A stretch of DNA of 63,165 nucleotides from Spirochaetota bacterium. GTDB lineage: Bacteria; Spirochaetota; Spirochaetia; SZUA-6. The translations under genes and the position numbers were made by a program. The notes below the pieces were generated by a model. The model was not told the origin of the DNA. It did no database searches and saw only the letters and a program-made list of their open reading frames with translations. Position 1 is the stretch's first letter. The number at the start of each line of letters is the position of its first letter. The DNA lies in assembly GCA_013151965.1 (NCBI GenBank), contig JAADHF010000083.1:1-63165 (forward strand), in the 5' to 3' direction. Shown here one piece after another: positions 8,153-17,943 of this stretch.

Positions 8153-9199
8153 ATGTACAAAATCGCAGTAATAGCAGGCGACGGAACAGGACCAGAAGTT
8201 ATTAATGAAGGATTAAAAGTATTAAACAGTATATCCTTAAAGTATGATATACAATTTGATTTTACAAAATTCGATTTCGGCGGCGGGCGCTACCTGAAAA
8301 CAGGCGAAACACTGCCCGATGGTGCATTAAAAGATTTAAAAAGTTTCGACGCAATATACCTGGGCGCCATAGGACATCCCGATGTAAAACCGGGGATACT
8401 CGAAACCGGTATTCTCTTAAAACTGCGCTTCGGACTTGATCAGTACATCAACCTCCGACCTATTAAACTCTACCCAAATGTAGAAACCCCCCTTGCAAAT
8501 AAAAAACCGGAAGATATCGACTTTATGGTAGTGCGGGAAAATACCGAAGGGTTATATATCGGTTCCGGAGGGTTCTTAAAAAAAGGAACTCCGGATGAAG
8601 TGGCCATACAGGAGATGGTTAACACCCGAAAAGGTGTGGAAAGATGTATAAGATATGCATTCGACCTTACACGAAAACGAAATAAAAAGAAAAAACTTAC
8701 CCTGTCCGCCAAGACAAATGTTCTTGTACATGCACATGATCTGTGGATGCGTACCTTTACCGAAGTTGCAGAGGAATATCCGGATATCGAGGCCGATTAT
8801 GCCCATGTGGATGCCACAACCATGTGGATGGTTAAGAACCCCGAGTGGTTCGATGTTATTGTAACCACAAATATGTTCGGAGATATTATTACGGACTTAG
8901 GGGCGATGATTCAGGGAGGAATGGGTATTGCAGCAGGAGGAAATATAAATCCGGGCGGAGTTTCCATGTTCGAACCAATAGGAGGTTCGGCTCCGAAGTA
9001 CACGGGGAAAAATATAATCAACCCCATTGCAGCCATACTTGCCGCTCAGATGATGCTTGGTTTCTTAGGGGAAAAAAAGGCTGCGGATAATCTGGAAAAA
9101 TCGGTAATAAAAACGATATCACGGATGAAGAGTATGAGTGCGGGGAAAATGGGCTACTCTACTTCCGAAATCGGAGACATGGTATCGGAGGAACTCTGA
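8153..9199 (+). CDS. isocitrate/isopropylmalate dehydrogenase family protein
   Basis: 348 residues, an NAD(P)-dependent beta-decarboxylating dehydrogenase acting on a 2-hydroxy acid with a 3-carboxylate. Family marks: [13 protein letters not shown] (substrate arginines), [19 protein letters not shown] (metal aspartates) and [13 protein letters not shown] near the coenzyme site. The ENTEGLY form is closer to NAD-isocitrate, homoisocitrate or tartrate-type members than to classical LeuB, but the substrate cannot be fixed. It stands alone with its own promoter; no leucine, lysine or TCA genes adjoin. Its last 46 bases overlap the convergent gene at 9154. Strong ribosome-binding site GGAGG. Confidence 0.85.
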   Translation: MYKIAVIAGDGTGPEVINEGLKVLNSISLKYDIQFDFTKFDFGGGRYLKTGETLPDGALKDLKSFDAIYLGAIGHPDVKPGILETGILLKLRFGLDQYINLRPIKLYPNVETPLANKKPEDIDFMVVRENTEGLYIGSGGFLKKGTPDEVAIQEMVNTRKGVERCIRYAFDLTRKRNKKKKLTLSAKTNVLVHAHDLWMRTFTEVAEEYPDIEADYAHVDATTMWMVKNPEWFDVIVTTNMFGDIITDLGAMIQGGMGIAAGGNINPGGVSMFEPIGGSAPKYTGKNIINPIAAILAAQMMLGFLGEKKAADNLEKSVIKTISRMKSMSAGKMGYSTSEIGDMVSEEL

Positions 9200-9660
9200 T
9201 CGGGAAGAGAAATCCTTCCTCTATGTTCGATCTGTTTGTAGCCTCCGAAAGCCTCCTGCACGATTCTTATTAATTCCACAGCGGCCTGGATTACATTCCT
9301 TAAAGAGTTGTTAATTCTCTTCTCTTCTTTTGTATCTATCAGGTCGTCATCCATCAGAGAGTCGGTTATGGAGAGGTTTAACCGGGCAACCTCTGCAATA
9401 AGAACTGACATCTGCCTGGATAAATTCTTATACGAGTACTCTATCCTTTTATCATTAACCTGTGAGATGGAATCGATAATCGACATTAAATTTTTCAGTG
9501 TATGAACCATTCGCGGGTTCGGATTTGTTTCTACCTGAACTTTCCAGTTCTCGAAGCGGGTTAACGTTCCTTCGAGCATCTTTTTAAGCTCCGCATTACT
9601 CGGTGCTATTTCCTCAATATAACTTTTTTCATTAAAAACTTCCGGATCTTTCATTTTCAT
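9154..9660 (-). CDS. helical protein of unknown function paired with TetR regulator
   Basis: 168 residues, almost entirely predicted helical, acidic, no membrane segment, no recognised motif. It starts at the ATG at 9660, 13 bases after the TetR-type gene, so the two are probably cotranscribed. The 3' end overlaps the convergent dehydrogenase gene by 46 bases. A function cannot be given; linkage to a regulator suggests either a regulated target or an accessory protein. Confidence 0.6.
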   Translation of the reverse strand: MKMKDPEVFNEKSYIEEIAPSNAELKKMLEGTLTRFENWKVQVETNPNPRMVHTLKNLMSIIDSISQVNDKRIEYSYKNLSRQMSVLIAEVARLNLSITDSLMDDDLIDTKEEKRINNSLRNVIQAAVELIRIVQEAFGGYKQIEHRGRISLPDQSSSDTMSPISEVE

Positions 9661-9673
9661 ACAAACAACATCA

Positions 9674-10279
9674 TTACAGATACATCTTAAAAATCTGATC
9701 TATATAATTCGGAATCGTACTCTTCCCTGTTTTATGTTTTCGCCATACAGCGCATATACCGAAAATCGATCCTCTTAAAGTCTGCAGTATCATTTCCGCA
9801 GAAAAATCCGTTTTAAACTCACCGGAATCGACCGCTTCTTTTATCTCTTCGAGCATAAAATCATTTGCCTGCCTGTAGCTTTCAAGGTAATCGTTTATGG
9901 CCTGTGAATCTTCTTTCCAGTCGGAATCAACAAAAAGGGGAAACAGACGTGCAAGAATTATCTGCAGTATTTCCAGATTATCGTAGTAAAACTCAAGTAT
10001 AATCTTGCACATCTTTTTAAGAACCGTAATATGATGTTTATGATCCTTCCTTAATTGATTCATATGCACAGTAAAATCGTAGTACTCCTTATTCAGTACC
10101 GTATTGAGTATTTCAGGAATACCTTTAAAATAGTAATACAATGAGCTCTTATCCATATCCAGGGCAGCAGCAATATCACCCATCGTAGCATTCTTGCCGT
10201 ACTTTATGAGTACACGCTTCGCCACATCGATAATTATATTTTTTTTCTCTTCTAATCTTGTCTGTTTCTTTAAAGCCAT
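9674..10279 (-). CDS. TetR/AcrR family transcriptional regulator
   Basis: 201 residues with an N-terminal TetR helix-turn-helix (ATMGDIAAALDMDKSSLYYYFKG, about residues 30-52) and a helical ligand-binding C-terminal domain. Family members repress nearby genes until a small ligand binds. It starts at ATG 10279. The following 70 bases to the aminopeptidase gene are AT-rich, and its likely operator would be there or upstream; I see no clean palindrome. Downstream is the helical protein at 9154-9660. Confidence 0.88.
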   Translation of the reverse strand: MALKKQTRLEEKKNIIIDVAKRVLIKYGKNATMGDIAAALDMDKSSLYYYFKGIPEILNTVLNKEYYDFTVHMNQLRKDHKHHITVLKKMCKIILEFYYDNLEILQIILARLFPLFVDSDWKEDSQAINDYLESYRQANDFMLEEIKEAVDSGEFKTDFSAEMILQTLRGSIFGICAVWRKHKTGKSTIPNYIDQIFKMYL

Positions 10280-10349
10280 CTTTTATAAACCTCTAAAAGA
10301 CAATTATATTTTAATTTTAATTTAAAACAATAGTTTGAGCAAAGAAAAA

Positions 10350-11588
10350 TTAAAAATTAAATAAACCGTCCTTCATTATTGATTCCGTTCCTCCATTGTA
10401 AAGTTCGGCATCTATAGATACTTCGGAAGACCCGATCATTATATCTATATGTACCTTGCTTCTATTTAGACCGACTCTGTCTTTTTCCGTATCGCTTAAA
10501 CTTTTCCCGTTCCGGATACACTCGGGATATGCCGTACCTAAAGCTATATGCGAAGCGGCATTTTCATCATAAAGAGTATCATAAAAAATTAAACCGCTTG
10601 TAAAAACCGGGGATGTTTTTTCTACCAGCGCAACCTCTCCGAGCCGTTTTGCTCCTGCATCCAGTTTTAATACTTCACGAAGGCTTTCTATGCCCTCACT
10701 TCCATCAAGTTCGACAAGCTTCCCGTCTTTGAATTCCATCCGTATATCCCTGATAAGTACACTATCTTCAAAAAAGAGCGGCCTTGTGCTCTGTACCACC
10801 CCGTTTACGGTCCTGTAATCCGGTGCCGTATAGATTTCTTCCGTGGGGATGTTCAGCATAAAGTACTCTCCCCATTCCGTTTCGGAACCCCCGCCTTTCC
10901 ATACAGCATCCTTATGCAGTCCAATTGTAAGGTCGATGCCGGGACCCGAATAGTGAAGTTTTTCAACCTTTGCAGTATTCAGCCGGTCGGTAACTCCATT
11001 AAGCCGCTCCACATGTTTATCCCATGCCTTATTAACATCCTTCTCATTAATCCTGCATATTCTGAATATTTCCTCCCACAGCCTTTCTTTAGCATTACCG
11101 CCCCGAAGATCCGGAAATATTTCTCCTGCCAGCCCTTCCGTGGCCGCACCGGCGATGCACCACTTTAATCTGTTTTCCGCTGCCGCGATGGAGAAGAAAT
11201 CCAGTTTTTCACGCTTTGCGGAAATAACCGCACTGCTCCTCTTCGCATCGATTCCGTTAAGTATGGATGGGTTTTCGGAACCGGTAAGCATGATATAACA
11301 TCCCTTTATCTTTATCAGGTTCTTTAATTCTGCGATTTTTCCTTCGGGAACTATGGACAGATTATCCGCAGAGGAATAGTCCAGTCTGCTTCTCGCTACC
11401 CTTTCATCGGTATAAATTACATTTACATAGGAGGCACCCATTCTGTACGCACTCTCCGCAAGTGCAAGAACAAGTCTTCTATGCTCTATTTCTGCAACAA
11501 TAAGAACATATTCATCTTTCCTAAGATGAATACCCCGCTTTAAAATTAAATCCGCATATTTTTTTAAGTTTACTGCAAAAGCATCCAT
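10350..11588 (-). CDS. M29 family aminopeptidase (thermophilic aminopeptidase-like)
   Basis: 412 residues, usual for M29 metalloaminopeptidases (AmpS, aminopeptidase T), cytoplasmic two-metal enzymes that remove N-terminal residues. Recognised from the overall pattern: an N-terminal LILKRGIHLRKDEYVLI, a central NIPTEEIYTAPD with the metal-binding glutamates, and C-terminal LGEVALV plus HIALG. Starts at ATG 11588. It is divergent from the isomerase-like gene at 11645, with only 56 bases between starts, so both promoters overlap there (TTGACA at about 11608 in plus orientation). Confidence 0.85.
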   Translation of the reverse strand: MDAFAVNLKKYADLILKRGIHLRKDEYVLIVAEIEHRRLVLALAESAYRMGASYVNVIYTDERVARSRLDYSSADNLSIVPEGKIAELKNLIKIKGCYIMLTGSENPSILNGIDAKRSSAVISAKREKLDFFSIAAAENRLKWCIAGAATEGLAGEIFPDLRGGNAKERLWEEIFRICRINEKDVNKAWDKHVERLNGVTDRLNTAKVEKLHYSGPGIDLTIGLHKDAVWKGGGSETEWGEYFMLNIPTEEIYTAPDYRTVNGVVQSTRPLFFEDSVLIRDIRMEFKDGKLVELDGSEGIESLREVLKLDAGAKRLGEVALVEKTSPVFTSGLIFYDTLYDENAASHIALGTAYPECIRNGKSLSDTEKDRVGLNRSKVHIDIMIGSSEVSIDAELYNGGTESIMKDGLFNF

Positions 11589-11644
11589 TACTATATCCTA
11601 TGATAAATGGTTGACAAATTACAACTATATGATTAAAAAATATC

Positions 11645-12499
11645 ATGATCTGTAAAAATATACAATTACAAAACTCCGGTTCATTCAAAATAGGAGTAAT
11701 TACATCCCTGAAAGAGAAGAATACATTCTCGGAAACGGACAGGTTCGGTTTTGCATACTGCCAGATAGTTAACTGGCAGCCGGAACTCTGGTCTTTAATT
11801 AACCCGCAGAAAATGCGGAAGGAAGCCGATTCGAAAGGTATTACAGTAACAAGCTTCTGGGCAGGTTATTCAGGTCCCGTTAAATGGAATTTTACCGAAG
11901 GGCCGTCCACTATAGGGCTTGTCCCTCCGGAATACCGGGAATCGAGAATAAACACATTGATAAAAGGAGCCGAGTTTGCATCGGACTTCGGTGCCGAAGC
12001 TATTGTGACCCATGCCGGATTTATTCCGGAAAACTGTAAATCACCTCTGTACGGGGAAACGGTAGAGGCAGTAGCAAAAATTGCAGGTGCATGCCGTAAA
12101 TTAGGAATCGGCTTCTGGTTCGAGACCGGTCAGGAAACACCCGTTACTCTCTTAAGGCTTATAGAGGACGTCGGGCTTCCTAACTTAGGAATTAACTTAG
12201 ACCCTGCCAACCTCATAATGTACGGCAAAGCCAATCCTGTTGATGCACTTGATACATTCGGGAAATATATTAAGTCGGTACATGTTAAAGACGGACTGTA
12301 TCCCACAACAGGAACTTCCCTCGGTCCCGAGGTAAAACCCGGCACCGGAAAAGTTGATTTTAATAAACTCATTTACAGATTGACAGACCTGAATTTCTCC
12401 GGAGTTTATATTATCGAACGTGAAATATCCGGCATGGAGCAGGAAAAGGATATCAAAGACACAATCCTTTTCCTGAACCGAATAATAAAACAAAAATAA
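11645..12499 (+). CDS. sugar phosphate isomerase/epimerase-like TIM-barrel protein
   Basis: 284 residues resembling the AP-endonuclease-2-like TIM-barrel family of sugar isomerases and epimerases. Seen: FGFAYCQI early, GAEAIVTHAGF (His ligand), FWFETGQETP (metal glutamate), GINLDPANL (metal aspartate), SVHVKDG (metal His/Asp) and GVYIIERE (final glutamate). These are the divalent-metal ligands of the family. The substrate is unknown. Start ATG 11645 has no strong ribosome-binding site. It converges with the histidine kinase gene, 15 bases between ends. Confidence 0.8.
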   Translation: MICKNIQLQNSGSFKIGVITSLKEKNTFSETDRFGFAYCQIVNWQPELWSLINPQKMRKEADSKGITVTSFWAGYSGPVKWNFTEGPSTIGLVPPEYRESRINTLIKGAEFASDFGAEAIVTHAGFIPENCKSPLYGETVEAVAKIAGACRKLGIGFWFETGQETPVTLLRLIEDVGLPNLGINLDPANLIMYGKANPVDALDTFGKYIKSVHVKDGLYPTTGTSLGPEVKPGTGKVDFNKLIYRLTDLNFSGVYIIEREISGMEQEKDIKDTILFLNRIIKQK

Positions 12500-12514
12500 A
12501 CGGAAAAAGACTCT

Positions 12515-14419
12515 TTAATCCGTTAAAACCGGAAGGTAAACGTCGAATGTTGTCCCGCTGCCCGGTTTGCTGTTAACTTTTACAGCACCGCCGGAATGAT
12601 TTACTATGGCAAAAACAATAGCGAGGCCCAGACCCGTACCGTTATGTATCTTCTTCGTAGTAAAAAAAGGTTCGAATATTTTTTCCGTCACATCCGGTTC
12701 CATTCCTGTCCCCGTATCACTGAAGGAAACTTTTAAATATTCATCAGCCTTGGGAGAAACCGGCAATACATCCTTAATCTGAAATGAATTAAAGATATCT
12801 CCTGTTAATGTAATAGTCCCTCCTTCGGGCATGGCATCCCTCGAATTAATTGCAAGATTCATAAATATCTGATCGAATTCCGTAGGATCCATGAAAATAA
12901 ATATGCCTTCGGAATTATCTATCTCTATATGATTATCAATAGTGATTTTATTGCCGAAAAGACGAGTAAAAAATTTACACAGATCATTCAGCTGATTAAC
13001 GGGCAGTAATTTTTCCTTTTTTCCATGTCTTTTTTTTGTCAGGATAAGAAGCCTTTTAATAAGAGAACTGCCCTTAAAAACAGCTTTCGTTATTTCAGCT
13101 ATATATTTTTCCCTATCCTCTTCGGAATAAGTTTTTCTAAGGAGATCAGCGAAATTCTTAACTATATTAAGAATGTTATTAAAATCGTGGGCAATCCCTC
13201 CTATAAGCAGACCGAGCGATTCTATTCTGTGCATACGCTGAATATTCTTTTCCAGCTCCACCTCTCCTGTAATATCCTTGCTTACGCCTCTGTAACCTCT
13301 GAAATTGCCCTCTCTATCGTAAAAAGGTTTTCCTGTAATCCTTATGACACGGGATAATCCCCCGGTACTACAATTTAAACACTCGAAACTAAAGGGAGAA
13401 CAACTTTGCAGGCTGTTATTAAAATATTCTAAGTTCTCTTTACTTTGAGGACCTGTAAAGGAGAAAGTAATATGCTGGCCAAGTACTTCTTCGGGCTTAT
13501 ATCCTAAAACGGACAGAATACCCTCCGAACAGTATGTGTAGCATCCCGAACCATCTATCTCCCACAGCAGGTCACCTACCGCTCCTGCAATATCCTTAAA
13601 CCTGTCCTTAAGTTCTTCCAACTCTCCTGTTCTTTTATTAACCTCTGCGGTAAGATCATTGTTCAGAATTTCAAGTTTTGTTGTATACAGGTTTAAATTC
13701 CTGCTCATCCGGTTAAAACTGGCAAACAGGTTCTTAAATTCGTATTTTCCGCCGGTTTCGTCTATTTCGATGTAACTTCCCCTTGCAACCTGATTTGTCA
13801 CTCCTGTTATCTTTATAAGGGGTTCAAAAATAAACTTTGTTAATATCAGGATAAACAGAATGCTTAAAAAAATGGATGAGCCTAAGTTAAGGGCAAAAAA
13901 GGAAAGAAGTACTTTATGGGAATCTGAAGTAAATTCATTTAAGCTTACCTCCACATACAATACTGCCTTAAGGTCTGTTTTTGTTCTATTGTAGAACTCC
14001 ACACCGTAAACAGGCAGCGCACAGCCCAAAAAGGCCCCGTAACTGCTGTATGCAACAAGGCGTTTATCCCTTATTATACTGTTCACTGCAGTATATTTCT
14101 GCCTCCTGAAATCCTTATTATTGCCTATAAGCATCTGCCCTGTGTTATCAAACAGCATAACATCTCTTACAAATCTGACACTCTTTAAATTAGCGAGAAT
14201 AATCTCTATTTTTATTCTGTCATTTATGCTTAGAAGCGAAGCAAGGTTAAACACCACAGGTTTACTTATTGAGAGTATATACTTTTTCGCATCTGTTTCT
14301 ACTCTTTTAAAAGAAACTGCATAGTAATAGATAAAAACAATAGAATTAACAACAATAACAATCACGAGAAAAAGGATAAATATAAAGTTCCTGATAGATT
14401 TAATCCGCATTTTTCTCAC
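12515..14419 (-). CDS. membrane PAS-domain sensor histidine kinase
   Basis: 634 residues. Order: transmembrane helix near residues 12-32, extracytoplasmic sensor to ~175, second helix ~180-200, HAMP-like linker, PAS domain about 270-385 ([13 protein letters not shown] to ITGKPFYD), phosphoacceptor HDFNN near residue 415, and an ATPase domain with N-box [28 protein letters not shown] and GTGLGLAI. No receiver domain and no adjacent response regulator, so its partner lies elsewhere. It begins with GTG at 14419 in a GTGA overlap with the binding-protein stop; an ATG 3 codons later is an alternative. Third member of the sensory operon running from 17.3 kb. Confidence 0.88.
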   Translation of the reverse strand: MRKMRIKSIRNFIFILFLVIVIVVNSIVFIYYYAVSFKRVETDAKKYILSISKPVVFNLASLLSINDRIKIEIILANLKSVRFVRDVMLFDNTGQMLIGNNKDFRRQKYTAVNSIIRDKRLVAYSSYGAFLGCALPVYGVEFYNRTKTDLKAVLYVEVSLNEFTSDSHKVLLSFFALNLGSSIFLSILFILILTKFIFEPLIKITGVTNQVARGSYIEIDETGGKYEFKNLFASFNRMSRNLNLYTTKLEILNNDLTAEVNKRTGELEELKDRFKDIAGAVGDLLWEIDGSGCYTYCSEGILSVLGYKPEEVLGQHITFSFTGPQSKENLEYFNNSLQSCSPFSFECLNCSTGGLSRVIRITGKPFYDREGNFRGYRGVSKDITGEVELEKNIQRMHRIESLGLLIGGIAHDFNNILNIVKNFADLLRKTYSEEDREKYIAEITKAVFKGSSLIKRLLILTKKRHGKKEKLLPVNQLNDLCKFFTRLFGNKITIDNHIEIDNSEGIFIFMDPTEFDQIFMNLAINSRDAMPEGGTITLTGDIFNSFQIKDVLPVSPKADEYLKVSFSDTGTGMEPDVTEKIFEPFFTTKKIHNGTGLGLAIVFAIVNHSGGAVKVNSKPGSGTTFDVYLPVLTD

Positions 14420-15390
14420 CGTTGAATTAAAGCAGAAACATCGTACTTCCGTGTTATCATTTTTTCATTATACAGAAAATCACTCATTTCCTTAAGTATT
14501 CTTTCCGTTCTTCCGTTAACTTTCAATAATTTTTTATTATCCTGTTCCGAGTAAAAATAAAACCGTGAGAAAAACCGTAAATAATCATCCGCATTCCCGT
14601 TTTCAGCTTCAGCCATAATGTCGCTTGCCTTTCTTAAATTCTCCTTGCTCTCGAATATCCAGTTTAAGGTTCCGAACCATATTTTTTTAATCTTACCTTC
14701 GAGTTTTTTATTCCTGACAATCCTATCGGAGAAAACAAGTATATCCTGCATTATGTCGGGATACTGCAATGTTGATTCGCTCCTGCGGCCGTACCGGGCG
14801 GCTTCGGAGAGAAAAGGCTCATAGGTAACAACAGCCCGGACATTACCGCTCTTAAGATATTCTCCGGCTTCCGAACTGTTTATCGATACCAATACAACAT
14901 CTTTCAGAGAAAGAAAATGATTTTTGAGAATCTTATAGAGGAGAAAATACTCATCGGTATCCACCTCCACACCGATTTTTTTTCCCTTTAATTCATATAT
15001 ATCCGTAATCGAAGGGGCTGTAACCATACCATCCGCCCCTATAATCCTGTCTGCAACAACACCGAGGTATCCCTTAAGACCCCTGTTGTAGTAATACACA
15101 AAGTTAAAATAGGAAGAATGAGTTACATCCGTATTCCCCTCGTAGAATGATTCAATATTGCTCCTCCATGAAGGGTACCGTATTATTTTTAATCTTACTC
15201 CGAGAGAACCCGGTTTTTTAAGTTTCTCTGCAACATACCAGATTTCACACGGAGGCCACTTATTGACACCAATAGTAACAACGGTTTTGCTGCAACCAGT
15301 AAAAGTTAAAAGAAGTACCGGAACCGCTAACAGTAACCGCAATAGATTAGATTTTTTCCTTAGATACCTTAAACTCCGAAATATGCTCAT
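14416..15390 (-). CDS. NMT1/SsuA-like substrate-binding lipoprotein, orphan of any transporter
   Basis: 324 residues with a lipoprotein signal (LLLTFTGC). The body (VTIGVNKWPPCEIWYVAEKL, DVTHSSYFNFVYYY, LKGKKIGVEVDTDEYFL, VVTYEPFLSEA) matches the periplasmic binding proteins for sulfonate, nitrate/bicarbonate, taurine or thiamine-precursor importers. No permease or ATPase is near. It sits between a chemoreceptor and a histidine kinase, so I infer a ligand-presenting receptor rather than transport. I choose ATG 15390, which overlaps the end of the chemoreceptor gene by 44 bases; the frame is also open from a TTG at 15405. Translation is probably coupled. Confidence 0.8.
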   Translation of the reverse strand: MSIFRSLRYLRKKSNLLRLLLAVPVLLLTFTGCSKTVVTIGVNKWPPCEIWYVAEKLKKPGSLGVRLKIIRYPSWRSNIESFYEGNTDVTHSSYFNFVYYYNRGLKGYLGVVADRIIGADGMVTAPSITDIYELKGKKIGVEVDTDEYFLLYKILKNHFLSLKDVVLVSINSSEAGEYLKSGNVRAVVTYEPFLSEAARYGRRSESTLQYPDIMQDILVFSDRIVRNKKLEGKIKKIWFGTLNWIFESKENLRKASDIMAEAENGNADDYLRFFSRFYFYSEQDNKKLLKVNGRTERILKEMSDFLYNEKMITRKYDVSALIQR

Positions 15391-17137
15391 TAAGCTGCTC
15401 GACAACTCCCCTGTTTTTTTCCGCTACATCCTGGAGAATCTCCAATGCCTTCAGTATCTCTTCCCCTCCGATTCTCTGCTCATGTGATGCACCGAGTATT
15501 TCCTCTGCAACCCGGTTAAGTTTTCCGGTTGCGTTCATTAACTTAACATTTCCCTCGGCCTCTTCCCTGACAGCCTCTTTAATATTTCCCGATAATTCCA
15601 CAAGATGCTGCATGGATGCGAGTACTTCCTTAGCCCCCACACGTTGTTCATTCATGGCATTTGCAATCTCTATTATAATACTTACAGTTTGATTAAGCTC
15701 TGCCATAATCCTGTCGAATGCCCTTTCGGCCTCTCCGGAAAGCTCCGTACCACGCTCAATTTTTTCCAGTGTTTCCTGTACGTTTTCCTTTATCGTTACA
15801 GCCTCTGCGGCAGCATCCGATGCAAGTTTTCGTATCTCTTCCGCAACTACACCGAACCCGGCACCTGCCTCACCTGCATGAGCCGCTTCTATTGCTGCGT
15901 TCATGGACAGAAGATTCGTTGTCGCAGCAATCCTGGTAATTCCTCCGATAGCCTCTGCTATCCTGGCCGATGCTTCCTGTACTTCCTGAATTGCTTCCAT
16001 GGTACTTTTAATTGTCCTCCCACCCTCTTCGGCAACTTGAGTTAATCTTTTTCCGATTTTTTCGGCCTCTGCCGTACTCCTTGTAACAGAATTTATGGAC
16101 CCGGACATTTCTTCTATACTTGCAGTACTCTGTTCAACAGCACTTGACTGCTCTTCTATATGATCCCTTATATTGCTTGTAGTGCCTGATAAATTCTCTA
16201 TATACCCCACTGTTTCATCTATTACCTCTTTCTGCAGCTTAAGACTCTCATTAACGCTGTCGATAGAAGCTACCATTTCCCTTGTTGCCGCACCGGACTC
16301 GGCTAAAGCCGAGGAAAGGTCTTCATTTGTATTTTCCACCTCACCGGCAGTCCTTTTAATAATTCCTAAAAATTCATCCAGATTGGCAGTCATGCGGTCT
16401 ATTTCTTTACCGATATCTCCTATTTCATTTCGTATGGAGATCCCCGCCCTTGCCGTCAGATCTTTCTGTGCTATCCTTTCTATTGCGGCAATCAGCTTCC
16501 TTATAGGCAGGAGGTTGTTTCGTATAACAAACACGGTAATGAAAGAAGCAATAATCAGCACCGCTATTATAGACAGAATTGCCAGTTTCAGCTGAAACAG
16601 TTTATAATTGGAGAGTTCGGTATAGGCCTTAACAACTTCATGAACCAGATTCTTTATCCTCACGGCCCTTTCAGGGGTAATTTTTACGATATATTCATCA
16701 AGTTTCTCTCTGCCTGCAGCCGGATCCAGAATAACAAGCATATCCCCCTTGTACTTTATCCAGTCATCCTTCCAGTCCGCTATGAGATTTCTTATCTTTC
16801 CCGAAGGAGCGGCCGAAAGGCCAAGCTCCTTATTGCCATTAATAAGACCGTTAATAAATTCTTCATATGTTTTTAATTCCTTAAAAGCCATTTCCCTGCA
16901 TATTTCCGCTCTTTTCTTATCACCCTTAATAGCCGCGTTATAATACGAGGTTGTCCAGAAACCAAGAAGTACCGTTCTCATTCTTTCACTTCCCGAAATA
17001 TCAATGGCATTACCAAGTCCGTTCATCGAAGAAATAAAAGAGAATACCAGTCCGACAGTAATAGTAATGACTGCCGTAGCAAGTATAACCGTTGTAATAA
17101 TCCTGCGCATAATTCCGGACTTTATCCGTTTTGACAT
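15347..17137 (-). CDS. methyl-accepting chemotaxis protein with PilJ/NarX-like sensor
   Basis: 596 residues. Transmembrane helix ~10-33, helical periplasmic sensor, second helix ~190-210, HAMP ~212-265, then the signalling coiled coil with hairpin tip IAATTNLLSMNAAIEAAHAGE near residue 405. The sensor starts with NAIDISGSERMRTVLLG just after the first helix, which resembles the P-box of NarX/NarQ and the PilJ N-terminal domain, helical bundles that bind nitrate/nitrite in the characterised cases. It is preceded 3 bases upstream by a 48-residue ORF and followed by a binding protein and kinase. The ligand is unproven. Confidence 0.92.
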   Translation of the reverse strand: MSKRIKSGIMRRIITTVILATAVITITVGLVFSFISSMNGLGNAIDISGSERMRTVLLGFWTTSYYNAAIKGDKKRAEICREMAFKELKTYEEFINGLINGNKELGLSAAPSGKIRNLIADWKDDWIKYKGDMLVILDPAAGREKLDEYIVKITPERAVRIKNLVHEVVKAYTELSNYKLFQLKLAILSIIAVLIIASFITVFVIRNNLLPIRKLIAAIERIAQKDLTARAGISIRNEIGDIGKEIDRMTANLDEFLGIIKRTAGEVENTNEDLSSALAESGAATREMVASIDSVNESLKLQKEVIDETVGYIENLSGTTSNIRDHIEEQSSAVEQSTASIEEMSGSINSVTRSTAEAEKIGKRLTQVAEEGGRTIKSTMEAIQEVQEASARIAEAIGGITRIAATTNLLSMNAAIEAAHAGEAGAGFGVVAEEIRKLASDAAAEAVTIKENVQETLEKIERGTELSGEAERAFDRIMAELNQTVSIIIEIANAMNEQRVGAKEVLASMQHLVELSGNIKEAVREEAEGNVKLMNATGKLNRVAEEILGASHEQRIGGEEILKALEILQDVAEKNRGVVEQLNEHISEFKVSKEKI

Positions 17138-17140
17138 ATC

Positions 17141-17287
17141 CTACTCTCCGTATATCTTCTTAAAATATTTTTCCGTCTTCCGTATTTTCTCTATACAGTA
17201 ATCTACTCCCAAAGAACCGACCCCTAAAACCGCCCTTGCCGGTGAATCTTCTTTGACTTCGAATGTCGTATTAAAAGGACCTTTCAT
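17141..17287 (-). CDS. small ORF leading the chemoreceptor operon
   Basis: 48 residues from ATG 17287 (frame open to an ATG at 17395). No domain recognised. Support comes from position: its stop is 3 bases before the chemoreceptor ATG and the chemoreceptor ribosome-binding site (GGAGAG) is inside its last codons, as in coupled operons. No clear Shine-Dalgarno for the small ORF itself. It could be a leader that couples translation, a small chemotaxis partner, or not translated. Confidence 0.4.
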   Translation of the reverse strand: MKGPFNTTFEVKEDSPARAVLGVGSLGVDYCIEKIRKTEKYFKKIYGE

Positions 17288-17406
17288 AGTAATGATAATA
17301 CTGCAAAGTACACCTTTTGTTAACCCGGCATCTTTATTTCTGTTTTTCTGAGTATATGCCGGGAACCTGAAAATTAAGAAAGTTATTCCTTGCATAGTAA
17401 AACCGG

Positions 17407-17435
17407 TTGAAAATTATTACGATCTGATCTATAAC
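17407..17435 (+). promoter_or_regulatory. promoter of ndk
   Basis: TTGAAA at 17407-17412 and TATAAC at 17430-17435, spacer 17, giving a start about 60 bases before the ndk ATG. Confidence 0.6.
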
Positions 17436-17496
17436 ACAATTATCTCAAAATAAAAAAACCGAGACAATACTCTAAACTTCTTATGGAGATAATAAT

Positions 17497-17943
17497 ATGG
17501 AACGTTCATTCGTCATGCTTAAACCCGGAGTACTTCAGCGGAGACTTGTAGGCGTTATAATAGACCGGTTCGAAAGATCCTGTCTTAAAATAGTTGCCAT
17601 TAAATTGATGCGGATATCCAGGGAACTCGCAGAAAAACACTACGCCGAGCACAAGGGTAAGGATTTCTATCCTCCTCTTATAGATTACATCACGTCCGCA
17701 CCTGTTATTGCCATGGTTCTTCAGGGTGCAAATTCGATAAAGGTTATAAGAAAAATAACAGGTGCGACAAATCCGCTCGATGCCCTGCCCGGAACGATAC
17801 GCGGCGATTACGCGCTGACAACACAAAAGAATATTATCCATGCGTCGGATTCACTGGAGAGTGCCGCAAGGGAAATATCACTTTTTTTTAAGAAGGAGGA
17901 AATAATTGATTACGAACTCCCCAATGCCAAATGGGTTAAATAA
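17497..17943 (+). CDS. ndk: nucleoside diphosphate kinase
   Basis: 148 residues, standard NDK length. Transfers the gamma phosphate of ATP to nucleoside diphosphates through a phosphohistidine, keeping NTP/dNTP pools balanced. The active site is NIIHASDS with His at residue 115, and the N-terminal RSFVMLKPG is the family start. The ribosome-binding site is ATGGAGA before ATG 17497. The next gene (oligoendopeptidase) begins inside its 3' end, so the two are translated together. Confidence 0.95.
   Translation: MERSFVMLKPGVLQRRLVGVIIDRFERSCLKIVAIKLMRISRELAEKHYAEHKGKDFYPPLIDYITSAPVIAMVLQGANSIKVIRKITGATNPLDALPGTIRGDYALTTQKNIIHASDSLESAAREISLFFKKEEIIDYELPNAKWVK

Noticed and set aside
15605-16595. 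Long plus-strand frames opposite the chemoreceptor
   Set aside because: Coiled-coil coding DNA often has open antisense frames. No start signals or known domains.
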